Shown here: piece by piece, positions 12,597 through 24,017 of the stretch
Numbering within the stretch: the first letter of the stretch is position 1
Layout of the letters: each line of letters starts with the position of its first letter
Source of the DNA: Cucumis sativus
Lineage: Eukaryota > Streptophyta > Magnoliopsida > Cucurbitales > Cucurbitaceae
NCBI RefSeq assembly: GCF_000004075.3
Contig: NC_026660.2
Coordinates: 24,183,498-24,247,497 of the forward strand
Length of the DNA stretch: 64,000 nt
Direction: 5' to 3'
Translations under genes and position numbers: made by a program
The notes under the pieces: generated by a model
Databases searched by the model: none
Seen by the model: the letters and a program-made list of their open reading frames with translations, nothing else
Told to the model about the DNA's origin: nothing

Positions 12597-15496
12597 ATGG
12601 CTATCGTTGAATCAATTCTTGATCTTCAGGTACAAGATCCGCCTGAGGAAGAGTTCTATTCAGCTGATTTGACTTGGACCAAGTTTGGCACTGTTGAACA
12701 CCATGATGAAGTTGCGTTGATTCCTTATGCCCGAGTAGATGCATTTATAATTGGCGAATGTACTAATATAGAATGCCCGACCCGGTTTCACATTGAGAGG
12801 GGAAGGAAGCGATCGAGGGGTAGCTTGAAAGAGTTCAAGGATGACGAATATTTGGAATATCGACAGTAAGTTTCACAGCAGTTCTTACGGTTCTTATTTT
12901 TTTCCACTCTTTGTTGCTCACTAAAAAAATAATTTTAAAAAACCAAAAAAAGATGAGTTTTTTTTTCTCAGCAAAATACATTACAAAGTATTTCTAGCAT
13001 CATGTGATTGTGAACAGTGCATGAAGCTGGGTATAGTTGAAGAAAAGTTCAGCAAATTAAGATTTTAAATTTTCATATAGAAAATTTTAGCATGAGTTTT
13101 TTTCTTTTAAAAAAAAAAAGAAGCAATGTTCCTACAAAGTAACCCTTAAATAAAATAGGTTTCCCTCATTGTAGCTTTCTATAAACTCTTTAATTTCTTT
13201 CAATGACACTCTGTCCCTTTTATGCATGTGTGAAGATATTGGTGTTCATTTGGTCCTGAAAATTATGGTGAAGGTGGAAGTATTTTGCCTAGTAGAAGAT
13301 ATAGGCTTAACACTCGAAATCGTGCTGCTAGACCTCAATCAATGCGAGGTTGTACCTGCCATTTTGTTGTTAAGAGACTATATGCTCGTCCATCTCTGGC
13401 ACTCATAATATATAATGAGAGGCGTCATGTGAACAAGTCTGGCTTTGTATGCCATGGGCCATTTGACAGAGAGGCCATTGGCCCTGGTGCCAAAAAGATT
13501 CCATATATTTGTAATGAGATCCAACAACAGACAATGTCAATGCTTTATCTGGGAATTCCTGAGGCAAACATTGTTGAGAAACATCTTGAATGTCTTCAGC
13601 GATACTGTGGTTCAAATGCAAAAGCAAACAGTCTTGCTTCTCAGTATGTTCACAAACTTGGGATGATCATCAAACGGTCTACCCATGAGCTTGATCTGGA
13701 TGATCGAGCTAGCATTAGCATGTGGGTTGAACGCAATAAAAAGTCCATATTTATTCATCAGGATACTTCAGAAGATAATTCTTTCATTCTTGGTATTCAA
13801 ACAGAGTGGCAATTGCAACAGATGATTCGGTTTGGCCATCGTAGTCTCATTGCTGCTGATTCAACGTTTGGCATTAGGAGGCTTAAGGTGATTGGACTTG
13901 CCCTAGAATTTACAAAAACTTATGGATATCAGTCACTTCTGATTTTATCTAAAAATTGTAGATGTTTCATCTTCCTTACGTGTGCAGTATCCCCTGTGTA
14001 CACTTCTCGTGTTTGATTCTAGACAGCATGCACTCCCTGTTGCATGGATCATCACTCGCAGCTTTGCAAAATCAGATGTATCCAAATGGATGAAAGCCTT
14101 ACTTGATCGGGCTCAGTCTGTAGAGCCTGGATGGAAAGTTAGTGGGTTTTTAATTGATGATGCAGCCACAGAGATCGATCCTATCATGTAGGTTCACCAA
14201 TCTTTCTCTGTTTTCTCTTTTTCCCTTTCTCAACTCTGTGTAGCTTAAACATAGTTCTAACTAACATGGTCTCATTTTTCAGGGATATATTCTGTTGTCC
14301 TGTGCTTTTTTCCCTCTGGCGCATTCGTAGGTCATGGTTAAAAAATGTTGTTAGGAAATGCAGTAGCATTGAAGTTCAGAGGGAAATATTCAAGCGGCTG
14401 GGAAAATTAGTGTACAGTATCTGGGACGGAGTCGATGCTTCAGTTGTCCTGGAAGAATTTACCCGTGATTTTGTTGACCAAACTGCTTTCATGGAATATT
14501 TCAAGGGTTGTTGGGTGCCAAAGATTGGTTAGACTTCTTCTATTTCTATTTCAATCTGTCCCTGCCCTCAGTGAAAAATAACTCAAAGTAATTGATGAAG
14601 TACTTCCGTTTGGAGTGCTAAATATTTTAACAATTGATGGAAGGGTACCTGTTTATGGACCTGGCCTTAAATATTCTTTTTGCTAATATTTTTCTACTGT
14701 TACAGAAATGTGGCTTTCTGCGATGAGAGCTTTTCCACTTGCAAGCCAAGAGGCATCTGGTGCTATTGAGGCCTATCACATGAAGCTGAAGGCAAAACTG
14801 TTTGATGACTCGCATCTCGGTGCTTTCCAGAGGGTGGATTGGTTGGTTCACAAGTTGACCACTGAATTGCATTCAACCTACTGGCTAGATCGCTATGCTG
14901 ATGAAAGTGATTCGTTTCAAAATGTCAAGGAGGAGTATATTTCTTCTACTTCTTGGCACCGTGCACTTCAAATACCAGATTCTTCAGTTACCTTGGACGA
15001 TGAAAACCACCTGTTTGCCAAAGTTCTGAGCCAAAAGGACACCAGTATTTCACACGTAGTTTGGAATCCAGGGTCGGAATTCTCATTTTGTGATTGTTCT
15101 TGGTCGATGCAAGGAAATCTTTGCAAACATGTAATCAAGGTGAATATGGTATGTGAAAATTGTCCGAGTTACAAACCTTCCATGTCTTTTCAATCATTTG
15201 AGGAGATATTGATGAATATGTGGAAACTACCAATGGATGATTCTGTTGCCTTGGATGTGTCAATGGCTTGGACCCATCAGATTCTTGATGAAGTTCAAAA
15301 ACTAGTTGAATTAAATTCTTCAAATGATATTAGCTCTGTGGTAAACAAGCTGCCCTTGAAATGGGCTTCTGGGAAGGGAAGAACCAGTTTTAGAAAACCG
15401 TCATCTACCATTCCTTTTCCATCGGAGTCCAATACTGTCAAAAAGGCCATGCAAAAAAAGAACCAGAAAAGGAAAAGATTGTCATCAATAAGATAA
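12597..15496 (+). CDS. Domesticated MULE-transposase-domain protein with SWIM zinc finger (At1g60560-like)
   Basis: A FAR1/FRS-like or MULE-derived host protein, probably nuclear and DNA-binding. Its exact role is unknown. Exons: 12597-12865, 13236-13887, 13988-14187, 14283-14527, 14706-15496, giving 718 residues. The N-terminus (LTWTKFGTVEHHDEVALIPY, ECTNIECPTRFHIERGRKRS) has a Cys/His pattern. Middle segments RPQSMRGCTCHFVVKRLY and FGHRSLIAADSTFGIRRLK precede the MULE transposase core, with candidate acidic residues in AADSTFG (about 297) and FLIDDAATEID (about 365). The SWIM finger CxC-x8-CxH reads CDCSWSMQGNLCKH (about 583-596). The tail is Lys/Arg-rich (KKNQKRKRL) and resembles a nuclear localisation signal. 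The open frame, five introns and strong resemblance to a single-copy Arabidopsis protein argue for a host gene and not a live transposon; no terminal inverted repeats were seen. Confidence 0.93.
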
Positions 15497-16754
15497 ATTG
15501 CCCTACCTGTTTGCTGTTTTATTCCCGTTTGAAAACTATTGACACTGGGTTCCTTTCAATACTTTGATTTTAACTCGGATGATTGTACAAGGTCTGGTGG
15601 CTTATTGAGTAACTTAACGTCAAAGTATGCTCATTTAACAAGCACAGATCACAACTAGCACAGCCAAGATTAACTGGACCTCGCTCATTATGGCATGAAT
15701 ATGTCCTCCACACGAAGGTGGATCTCTCGAGTTTTGCCATAGAGGTCAGACTTGTAACGTATTCAAAACCATTCAAAACTCTGCTTGCCATCTGCATTAT
15801 GCTCACATAGTTTATGTTTTATCCTTTTCAGGTCCTTTCCATACACTTCAATTTACCAGAGATCATTTATATGAAAGCAATCCTATTTTGTTGCATTACA
15901 TTCAGATTTGATGCTCCCAAATTTTGCAGGAATGTGTATATAGAAACATTGTTAATATGATCGTTTTAGGTAGCTTGGCTTGAACGTGAGGAGAATTATT
16001 TGGCTAGCAGTTTTTTGCCATGGTGATTTACTGATTTTAGGTAGTTACTCCAGAAACCATTACTCTGATTTTACAGTGGTTGAGAGCCTAGTTTTTTGCC
16101 AATAATATATTGAAGGGAATACACATTAACTGATGTACTTGCATTCATTCCAATTGCTGAGAAAATAAAGTTAAAGTTGCTAGCAAGTTTTATTGGTTCT
16201 TTAGCTTGTTTAGAAGTTTTCTATAAGTTGGGATTTGAATTATTTTTATACTAGTAAATTTTCCTTTTCACTCCAAAGACATTTTTCTTTTTGGAGTAAT
16301 TAGATAATCTCTTTGATTAATTTGGATACACTGAAAAAAAAAATGTTTTCAAAATTAACACTGATCGTTTGGATCACAAAATTGTTTAAGGATCTCTTTG
16401 ATGTATTTTCAAATTCAATAAATTTGTGATTTAATCAAATTTAATAATAAAATTGAAGTTTGCCTTTACGAAGAACCGAAATTTGAAGCACTCATTCAAG
16501 ATTTCAGAGTGGGTCCAAAATTGAAGGTCGCCATAGAAATTTCCATGTCCGAAAGCCCTAATCACAGCCATTGTTTGCCAATTGGGAGTGAGGAAATCTC
16601 ACCTTATCCACACTCTCACCACAATCCCTTATCCATTTCCATCTCAACAAATCTCCTCTTTTATCAGATTCCCTCATAATCTCATTACCCCCCATTAACA
16701 ACAACTGACCGCCATTAATTCCATCTCCAACTTTGTCCAATCACTTCCAAACCA
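15497..16754. other. Intergenic region, SWIM gene 3' flank to PsaN promoter
   Basis: No gene is seen. The first ~700 bases are the 3' flank of the SWIM gene. The last ~250 bases look like a photosynthesis-gene promoter, annotated separately. Short minus-strand ORFs here have no recognisable features. Confidence 0.5.
16578..16633 (-). promoter_or_regulatory. CCAAT box and two I-box (GATAAG) motifs upstream of PsaN
   Basis: Two copies of CTTATCC, which is GGATAAG on the opposite strand, lie at 16603-16609 and 16628-16634, 25 bases apart. A CCAAT lies at about 16579. They are 120-180 bases before the PsaN ATG. GATAAG I-boxes are known elements of light-regulated plant promoters, including PSI and RbcS genes. 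That they work here is inference. Confidence 0.4.
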
Positions 16755-17802
16755 ATGGCCACCATGAATTCCAGTGTTCTGGCTTGCAACTATGCCATTT
16801 CCGGCGCTGGATCGGCTGACCTCAACTCTAAACTCACCGCCGCCCCTTCTGTTGCGTCTCCTGGGGTTGTGGGTTACAAGTTGCCGGCTATTAGAGCTCA
16901 ACAGACTAAGGTTCCTGAAGCTAAGAACGATGGAAGGAGGACTGCGCTTCTTTACCTTGGAGCCTCCCTCTTTGCTGCGGCTGCGGCTGCCTCTAACTCC
17001 TCTGCTAATGCTGGAGTCATTGAAGATTATCTTGAGAAGAGTAAAGCTAACAAGGTGAACTACCTATTCATATTGCCTTTGTCAAATGCTGTGTTTCAAT
17101 ACTTTGATGAAAATGTGTTTGATCTCTGTTGGTGTTGAATTTTCAAAGTATGTGAAATCAAAATATTATTTTGGATTTGTATCTTAAACTAGAAGTATCT
17201 ATAAGGTATGCTGAGGATTAAAACTAGGAGTTTAAGTCTTTAAGATTCATGTTGAATGTCATGCTGAAATTTGAAGCTATGGACTAATGTTTTAAAAAGC
17301 CCTCCCATGATCAAGGCCAAAAGCCTTGAGTTTTCTTAGAAGACTATTGCACTATATCGTGCCTTGAACTTTTTAAAACACTACAATGGACTAACATAAA
17401 CGTATAAAACAAGATTTATATGAAAAGTTTTTCATGTTTCTAAACCTTTTATTGCGATTTTCAACAGGAATTGAATGACAAGAAAAGATTGGCAACAAGT
17501 GGAGCAAACTTCGCAAGGGCATACACTGTTGAATTTGGAACATGCAAGTTCCCAGAGAACTTCACAGGGTGCCAAGATCTTGCCAAACAAAAGGTTTGGA
17601 CATAGTTTTAGTTGTAATCATTATCAGTTTTTTGAATTGTTGACAATATGAGATGGGTTTTTGTTTTGCTGAGTGCTAAGTTAGTTTTATGTTCTGTTTT
17701 TGATTGATGCAGAAAGTTCCATTTATAACTGATGATTTGGAATTGGAGTGTGAAGGGAAGGACAAGTACAAGTGTGGTTCCAATGTCTTCTGGAAATGGT
17801 GA
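16755..17802 (+). CDS. PSAN: Photosystem I reaction centre subunit N (PSI-N), chloroplast precursor
   Basis: Lumenal extrinsic subunit of photosystem I that helps plastocyanin interact with the complex. Exons: 16755-17054, 17468-17593, 17713-17802, giving a 171-residue precursor. The presequence is bipartite: a Ser/Ala-rich stromal targeting part (MATMNSSVLACNYAISG) and a lumenal transfer domain with a twin arginine (DGRRTALLYLGASL) followed by an Ala-rich hydrophobic core ending SSANAG. This matches the Tat/delta-pH route known for PSI-N. The mature protein starts about GVIEDYLEKSKANKELND and holds conserved cysteines in FGTCKFPENFTGCQDLAKQ, LECEGKDKYKCGSN, ending FWKW. There are two introns; the first holds a small MITE-like insertion. 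An AATAAA lies at 18026. NdhO follows 1.8 kb downstream on the same strand. Confidence 0.97.
17279..17394. mobile_element. Tiny MULE-like MITE in PsaN intron 1
   Basis: The 9-base direct repeat ATGGACTAA at 17279-17287 and 17386-17394 flanks a 98-base segment whose ends carry the exact inverted repeat TGTTTTAAAAAG (17288-17299, complement at 17369-17380). A 9-base target duplication is typical of Mutator-like elements. The right arm stops five bases short of the duplication, so the boundary is imperfect. The element is non-coding. Confidence 0.5.
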
Positions 17803-19612
17803 AGAGAAGAGAACCATTTTTAAGTCTTTGTACCCATTACTCACTTCTCCCCTTGTATCTAATTTTCAACTATTGAAAAGTGTGAAATTTTATTGTTTGC
17901 CTTTTTTGGGGACATGTGTTCCAATTCCATTGTTTTCTCTTCTCTATTTGAGACCAAAAGAAGCAAAATGTGAAAGTAGAAACCCTAGACATCTATGGCC
18001 TTAACATTTGTTAGAATTCTTCCTCAATAAACATCATTATATGCATTTAATTAGGCCTAATGGAATTATCATGAGAAAGAGTGCACAAAAACTCAGAGGA
18101 TTGGTGTGTTATTTAATGTAAGCAAATATGTGTCAAGTGATGCATAAACAAATACGAGAGAAAAGTATGGACAAATATAATACAATGCATAAACATAACA
18201 AACTTTGGATATAGGTCTTATAATCTATCAGAAATAGACTATATTATTAATAAAAGTACTACTCAATTACTTTGAAGTACTGCGTTATCAATTTGACCGA
18301 TATTTGATATAAGAAAACGTATATGTATGTTGAACGTATGAACATAAAAGATTCAACATTTTACTTCTTGGTCAAATACAAGTGTTTTAGACTTGTTTTA
18401 ATTAGTCGTGTGTTTAAAATGGTTATCTAATACTCTATTATTTCCCCTAAAAATGGAATCTTAAAATTTGGAATAACCACGTACAATAATAGGATGAATT
18501 AGTGCTAGAAATGTGGGAAAACAAAAAATCAACAAATAGTAAGCATGTTATTTGAGAAATAATGCAAAACTAAATTTTTAGTACTATAATTATATACCGA
18601 CCTTGATCAAATTTCTAGTTTGATAGGAGAATATGTAAATTATCATTAAATTGTCACTCTTTCCAAAATTATAACATGAGTTCTACACATAAATTTAAAC
18701 CATTTGTAAATGAAGTTATTAACTAAAGTTCTAAAAAATTGTTGAGCATACCATTATGGTGAAATTATAGTGAAATGGGAATAGATGGGACACAATGGTC
18801 AATATAGCATGGAAGTAAAATAATAATGAATGTATAATCGAAAATCAACAAAAGTTAGAACTACTGTATTTTATTTAAATTGGTTATCGCAATGAATAAC
18901 CAACCAATGAAAAAGTAGTATAATATCATAATCTTTTAACCAAAACTATAATACTTTAGTTAATCCGAATTATGTTAAAAAACTTTAATGTCTTGAAAGT
19001 TCAAGATGAGTTTTGTTTCTAGTTTGACTGTACGTAATAAAGATATTTTAAAACAATAAACACAAATAACTCAAACAAAGTTCAACAGTTCTCGAAAAGA
19101 AGCAAGATAGAATCTAATCTCAAACGTTCTCTTAACTTTCAAACGTAAAGATGGAAAAGAAACAAATTAGACTTTCCAATTACCAAACATACAACTCACT
19201 CTAAGTAAACACTTAGGCACATACATTGCATTGCGCATAGCTTGAAAACTAAAACCTGAATGGTCGATAATAGATTCTATCAATAGAGAATAGAGACCAA
19301 ATACTGGAATCATTACCTTATCAACCAAATTATATTATAAGGTTATAAATGGGTTAGCTCATAAATATACGTAGTAGTCGTGATGAGATGAATTCCTCCT
19401 TTCCAAGTGTAAATGGTTGATTTTCTTTGCTTATAAATTTTCACAGAGCCAATCCCTCTAAAAAAATTTATGCAACAGCTATTTTGTGTTGTCAATATGT
19501 GGTTTGGTTTATCATTTTAGCGTTATCTCTGTTCAACTACTCGTTGAGTGAGTGAGCGCGTTTCCATAGCTCACAAGCTAAAATCTCTACCTCTTTCTGC
19601 CTTTTTTCCGCC
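17803..19612. other. Intergenic region PsaN to NdhO
   Basis: About 1.8 kb of AT-rich sequence holding the PsaN 3' flank and, near 19.4-19.6 kb, the NdhO promoter and leader. The only ORF (17732-18004, plus) reads the last PsaN exon and its 3' flank in a wrong frame. I see no gene or clear repeat. Confidence 0.5.
18026..18031 (+). terminator. Possible poly(A) signal of PsaN
   Basis: An exact AATAAA lies about 225 bases after the PsaN stop codon. Confidence 0.4.
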
Positions 19613-22600
19613 ATGGTTTTCTCTGCATCTTTTTCTCACAACTCATTCTCATGCCTAACTCAATTCCCACAAAATTTTAGAAGAAACCCACTTCGCTTTC
19701 ATCTTATTCGAGCTGTGAAATCCACTGAACCGGAGAAGAAGGTGTCAGAGACCAAAACCCAGGAGCTTCCCGTGGCTGAACCTTCAAGTTCAAGCTCCCC
19801 CACTGCCTCTCCCAAGGTTTCAAAGAAGCCTGTCTATTCGAGTGAGTTTCTTCTTCTATTCTGCTTCCAGTCTATTGGGAATTTGAGGATTCAATTTAGA
19901 TTTGTTAATTTCGTCTTTTATTTGCTTTTTGTGTAGTGAAGAAGGGTCAGATTGTGAGAGTTGACAAAGAGAAGTATCTTAATAGTGTTAATGTAAGTAG
20001 TTTTCTGGACTCTTTTTTGTGGCAATGAGTTACCTCTTTACAAGTTTATAAAATTAATTTAGTGCAACGTTACTCAAGCAAGGTCTGCGTGACTTGCTTC
20101 ATTGCTTGTTGTTTGTGTTTTTATAATCCTTATGTTTCCAATTCAGCTATATACTACCCGTGTCTTTCTATGGCATAGCCAAATCCAACAAGAGAAGTTG
20201 AAGACATACTTTTGCAATGGTTTCTTGGCAGGAGGGTAGAGTGAAAGAAACAAGGAAACAAAGGAACAACTCCAAGTGTTGAACTTTAACCATGAATGAA
20301 CGATGCAAGAAAATATGAAGTTGTTTCTAGTTTGGAATCTTATTCACTCAGAGGAAATATGTAGGGCGTGGACTATTAAATTCTTCCTGACGGGCTCAGT
20401 GAGCTGTGTTTGATTTATGATTCTCCTTTTGACCCGTCTACTTTTCCTCTTTGAAGCATGGCTGTGAAAGTGTGGCTGCAATAGGTTAATATAGAATGGT
20501 GGCCAACAGTCTAGATTATACGCGAGTGTGAACAATTAAAGTGCAGCTCAACTCTGTCCAACGGAATTTCTAGAACAATTGTAGGCCTGTGCGGATTCTA
20601 TCTATTTCTGCAGGATTTGGGTAGGCCTCCAATTGTAGAAGTATTCAGTAGAAAGGATAAAAAAGGGAATGCCACTCTTAAGAGTTAGGTTGCTAGGATG
20701 TGTGTACACTTTTTTAGTAAGGAATAGGATTGCGTTTGTTTGAATCTCTCCAATTGACCTAGAACAAGAATTCAACCATTCAAACTTAGTTTCTAAAGCA
20801 ATAAATCTTAAAAACACGGAGCTCTTGTTCTTTCCTTGAACGAGAGTTATATGGGTCCCACTGGAGCGTTTCTCTTTCCAATGACTTCAAGTTACATAAA
20901 TGACTCAGATTGTGGTTTAAATCCCCAAAATCCTTAAATAAGGACAATAAAATTTTATAGGTAACTCCTATCATCGTAGGTAAAGTTGGACTAACTTAAA
21001 CATTTGAATTTTGTTTGAAGAGCTGGAATGTGATCTAATTACTGGAAATATCAGGGGTGTTGGCATGCACGAGGAATCGAAGACGGAACAAAAATAAGTT
21101 GTGAAGCATGCAAACAATGGGAAAAAGGGTTGGTTGAAAATTGTGGAACGAACTAAACTTGATATTATAAATCGAGCCCGAAATGCTCAACCCAAATGTG
21201 GATTTTTGGATTACATTACAATCCATATTCATGCACTATTGTTCTTCAAATAGCCCCTTGATGAAAAGTCAATAGTTAGTTCTTCATACAAAATGAGTTA
21301 GTTTCTCTTCCAATTTCCCCTGCCCTGCACCTGAATCGTCTTGAAAGAGGGTGACACATGTGGTGTCATACACTTTTGCATTAGTCTTGTGATGACCTGA
21401 CCTTTTTGCTCATTTATTTTGTGATGACCTGACCTTTTTGCTCATTTATTTTGTGATGATTGGGGCCATGGGGAAATCGTCCTTGATGTATGGGAAGACA
21501 GTGAGATAGAGTCAAGTCATCATGCCTCTCAATGAGTTGAAGTAGACTTGGATTGGGGCATCTTTTTATGGAATGATGTATGAGAAGAAGAAAGCTAACG
21601 TTTTATTTCATCTTTCTCTATCTTGGTAGACCATTAAATAAAGAATGAGAAATTTTTATGAACTCTATTTAATAACTTCATTCATCACCATCAAATTTTA
21701 GATCACAAACGAAATGTTAGTTTGAAGGAACAGAATTTGAACTGTGCTCATTCTACCATTGCTCAAGACATATTTTTCCTTGTGTTATTGGACTGATGGT
21801 AAACATTGTTTTCTTTTCTTTATCAATAGTATCTATCTGTTGGACATCCACCTTATTTCAAGGGCTTGGATTACATTTATGAAGACCGTGGTGAGGTCAG
21901 TTCATATAGATTACACTCAGGCCTACTATAATTTATCAGGGACTTTTGATGAGTAATCCTTTTCGTCTCAATCATCTTTCTTCAGGTATTGGATCTTCGC
22001 ATTTTCGAGACAGGAGAATATGCACTTGTGAGTAACTTTCATTTGGACCCCATGTATATATGATTGTTTGGCTTTTCTTTTTCTTTTCTATAATATCTGT
22101 TGGGCATGCACCTTTTCACAAGTTTCTTTACTTCTATACTTTATCAAAATAGTGAGAGAGAGGAAAATTAGAACAAGCAAAATGGATATTTCCCTTTAAT
22201 GCAAATGGATTGTCATTTTTACTCAAAATTCTTGGACAGATTGCATGGGTTGGCATTCCGACTGCTCCAGCTTGGCTGCCGACAGAAATGCTTATAAAGG
22301 TATTTATTTAAAATTGTTCTTAATATCTTTCACATCCTGAGCACTAGAGTTTCGATTAAGCGAGACCATACATTTAAGCATGAGAATCTTGGATAGTTGG
22401 AGAAAGCTTAGCAATTTATGTTAAGTTCTTACATAAAAGTTACCCTTCATCAGTTCATTACAACTAAGAAAAGTAGCAATCCTTGAACGAATTTCCTAGA
22501 GTAGCATCAATGATGCAGAAATAGCATTGAAGATACAGAAAGTAGATATTGGAATGTTTATCGTTGACTACTCTAGTTTCTTTTTTCTTCCTTCATTGGG

Positions 22601-23434
22601 TGATTTTAGAAGACATGCTCTCTCCTTGCTAACTCAAACTTTGCTCCTACTCTAGGAAATATTGGGTAACCCTTACTGAACATCTATTATGTGAGTGCTT
22701 TTGAAATTGTTAAAATCATTTTTCTCAAGTTTAGAATCACTCTAAAATGCATCCTTAATCATGGAAGATCAATTCAATGTTTAATTTTACACTTTTAAAC
22801 GCACGTTTGATACTTTCAAAAATGATTTTGAATGATCAAAAGCATTTTTTAAGTTATTACGAAAATGACAAATATGATTATAAGCTTATAACCAATAACC
22901 ATTTTAGAATCCCTCTCAAACATGATATAATTCTTAGGAAAACATCAAAGTCACTCCTTACGATACAATCATAGTCCCCCACTCAGTTTTGGGATGACTT
23001 TGCTTACCCCAAAGTCAATTCAGTGAGACAACCAAGATTTTAAATCAGGGATGTTTTGCCTATCCCTAGATCTATTCCATGTGATAACAAAGTTTTTTCT
23101 CCTTTTTTGGCTTCTTTTTCAAGTGGGTTTTTAAATTTTATTGGTATTTTTGTTTTGTTGTCTATTCTTTGAGAGTACCTTAAAAAATCAACTAATATTT
23201 CTTAAAGAAATATGAAAACTTTGAGAAAGAAGTTGTAGAGAACATCCGACGGTTGCCATGCCACCACCGGATTTTGATCTTCTTTCTGTTTTCTTAATTT
23301 ATTAACCTTTTCCAATTAAAAGGGGCAGATCAATATATAATAACTTCCGTTGCAAAACCATTTCTTGAATTTTGTAGTTACGATAACTTTGCTCTTTCTG
23401 ACAGTCGGAGAAACTCAACTACGAAAGACTCTAA
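19613..23434 (+). CDS. ndhO: NAD(P)H-quinone oxidoreductase subunit O, chloroplastic (NdhO)
   Basis: Nuclear-encoded stromal (subcomplex A) subunit of the chloroplast NDH complex, needed for cyclic electron flow around photosystem I. Exons: 19613-19841, 19937-19992, 21830-21895, 21986-22027, 22240-22299, 23405-23434, giving 160 residues against about 158 in Arabidopsis. The transit peptide (about 1-45) is Ser/Phe/Arg-rich and is followed by an acidic, Pro/Ser-rich linker. The conserved core reads KKPVYSMKKGQIVRVDKEKY, LSVGHPPYFKGLDYIYEDRG, LRIFETGEYALIAWVGIPTA, PAWLPTEMLIK, ending SEKLNYERL. The last exon is only 30 bases including the stop and sits behind a 1.1-kb intron, so gene finders could easily miss it. 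Introns 2 (1.8 kb) and 5 (1.1 kb) are long and AT-rich. The gene is convergent with the MAPKKK gene. Confidence 0.95.
21389..21452. repeat. 32-bp tandem repeat in NdhO intron 2
   Basis: GTGATGACCTGACCTTTTTG and the following 12 bases occur twice exactly, at 21389-21420 and 21421-21452. A third truncated start (GTGATGA) lies at 21453. Confidence 0.85.
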
Positions 23435-24017
23435 ATCACAGCTTTGGTCAACGATGCTCACTTGATGGTTTATAGTTTACACTTTTCCCGATGACTGTAA
23501 AGATGTGTAGTTAATTCAAAATACATTAATAATTCATCGCAAGCCTTTGCAACCTTTATGCTTCTGTTGATATTTAACATCAAATTATGGATTAGTACAA
23601 AGAAAAGAAAAGTGTTATTATGAAGAATGATAATGTAACTAAGAAGTGATGGAAGAAAGCTCCAGAGAATCTTAGTTTTGAATGCCTGATCTAAGTTAAT
23701 CATAGCAGGTAATAAACTAAAACTGATTATTACATGTACAGACCACTTTCCCTTTACAAGGACCAAAAAATATTGTTACAAGGTACAAGATATATCTAAT
23801 CAATTACATCATATCCCCGGTTAGAAAATTCTAGCTCACCATTTTCAATCAAGTACCCTTCTTTCAAATGCTGATACATGAATATCTCTTCACAATAAAC
23901 TTCCAGAATTTCCATTTGAAAGCCCCAATGCTTAAATATTTCTGATACACAATGGATAAAAATACACCTGGGGATGTGAGGAAAATTCTTTTTCTATTTT
24001 TTTCATGAAAAGTTTAG
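23435..24017. other. Convergent 3' intergenic region, NdhO / MAPKKK3
   Basis: The sequence is AT-rich and non-coding between two convergent stop codons. No structure is seen. The 98-residue minus-strand ORF at 23470-23766 has no recognisable features. Confidence 0.5.

Noticed and set aside
20130-20980. Possible gene fragment in NdhO intron 2
   Set aside because: Only short ORFs in conflicting frames and no motif recognised; treated as intron.
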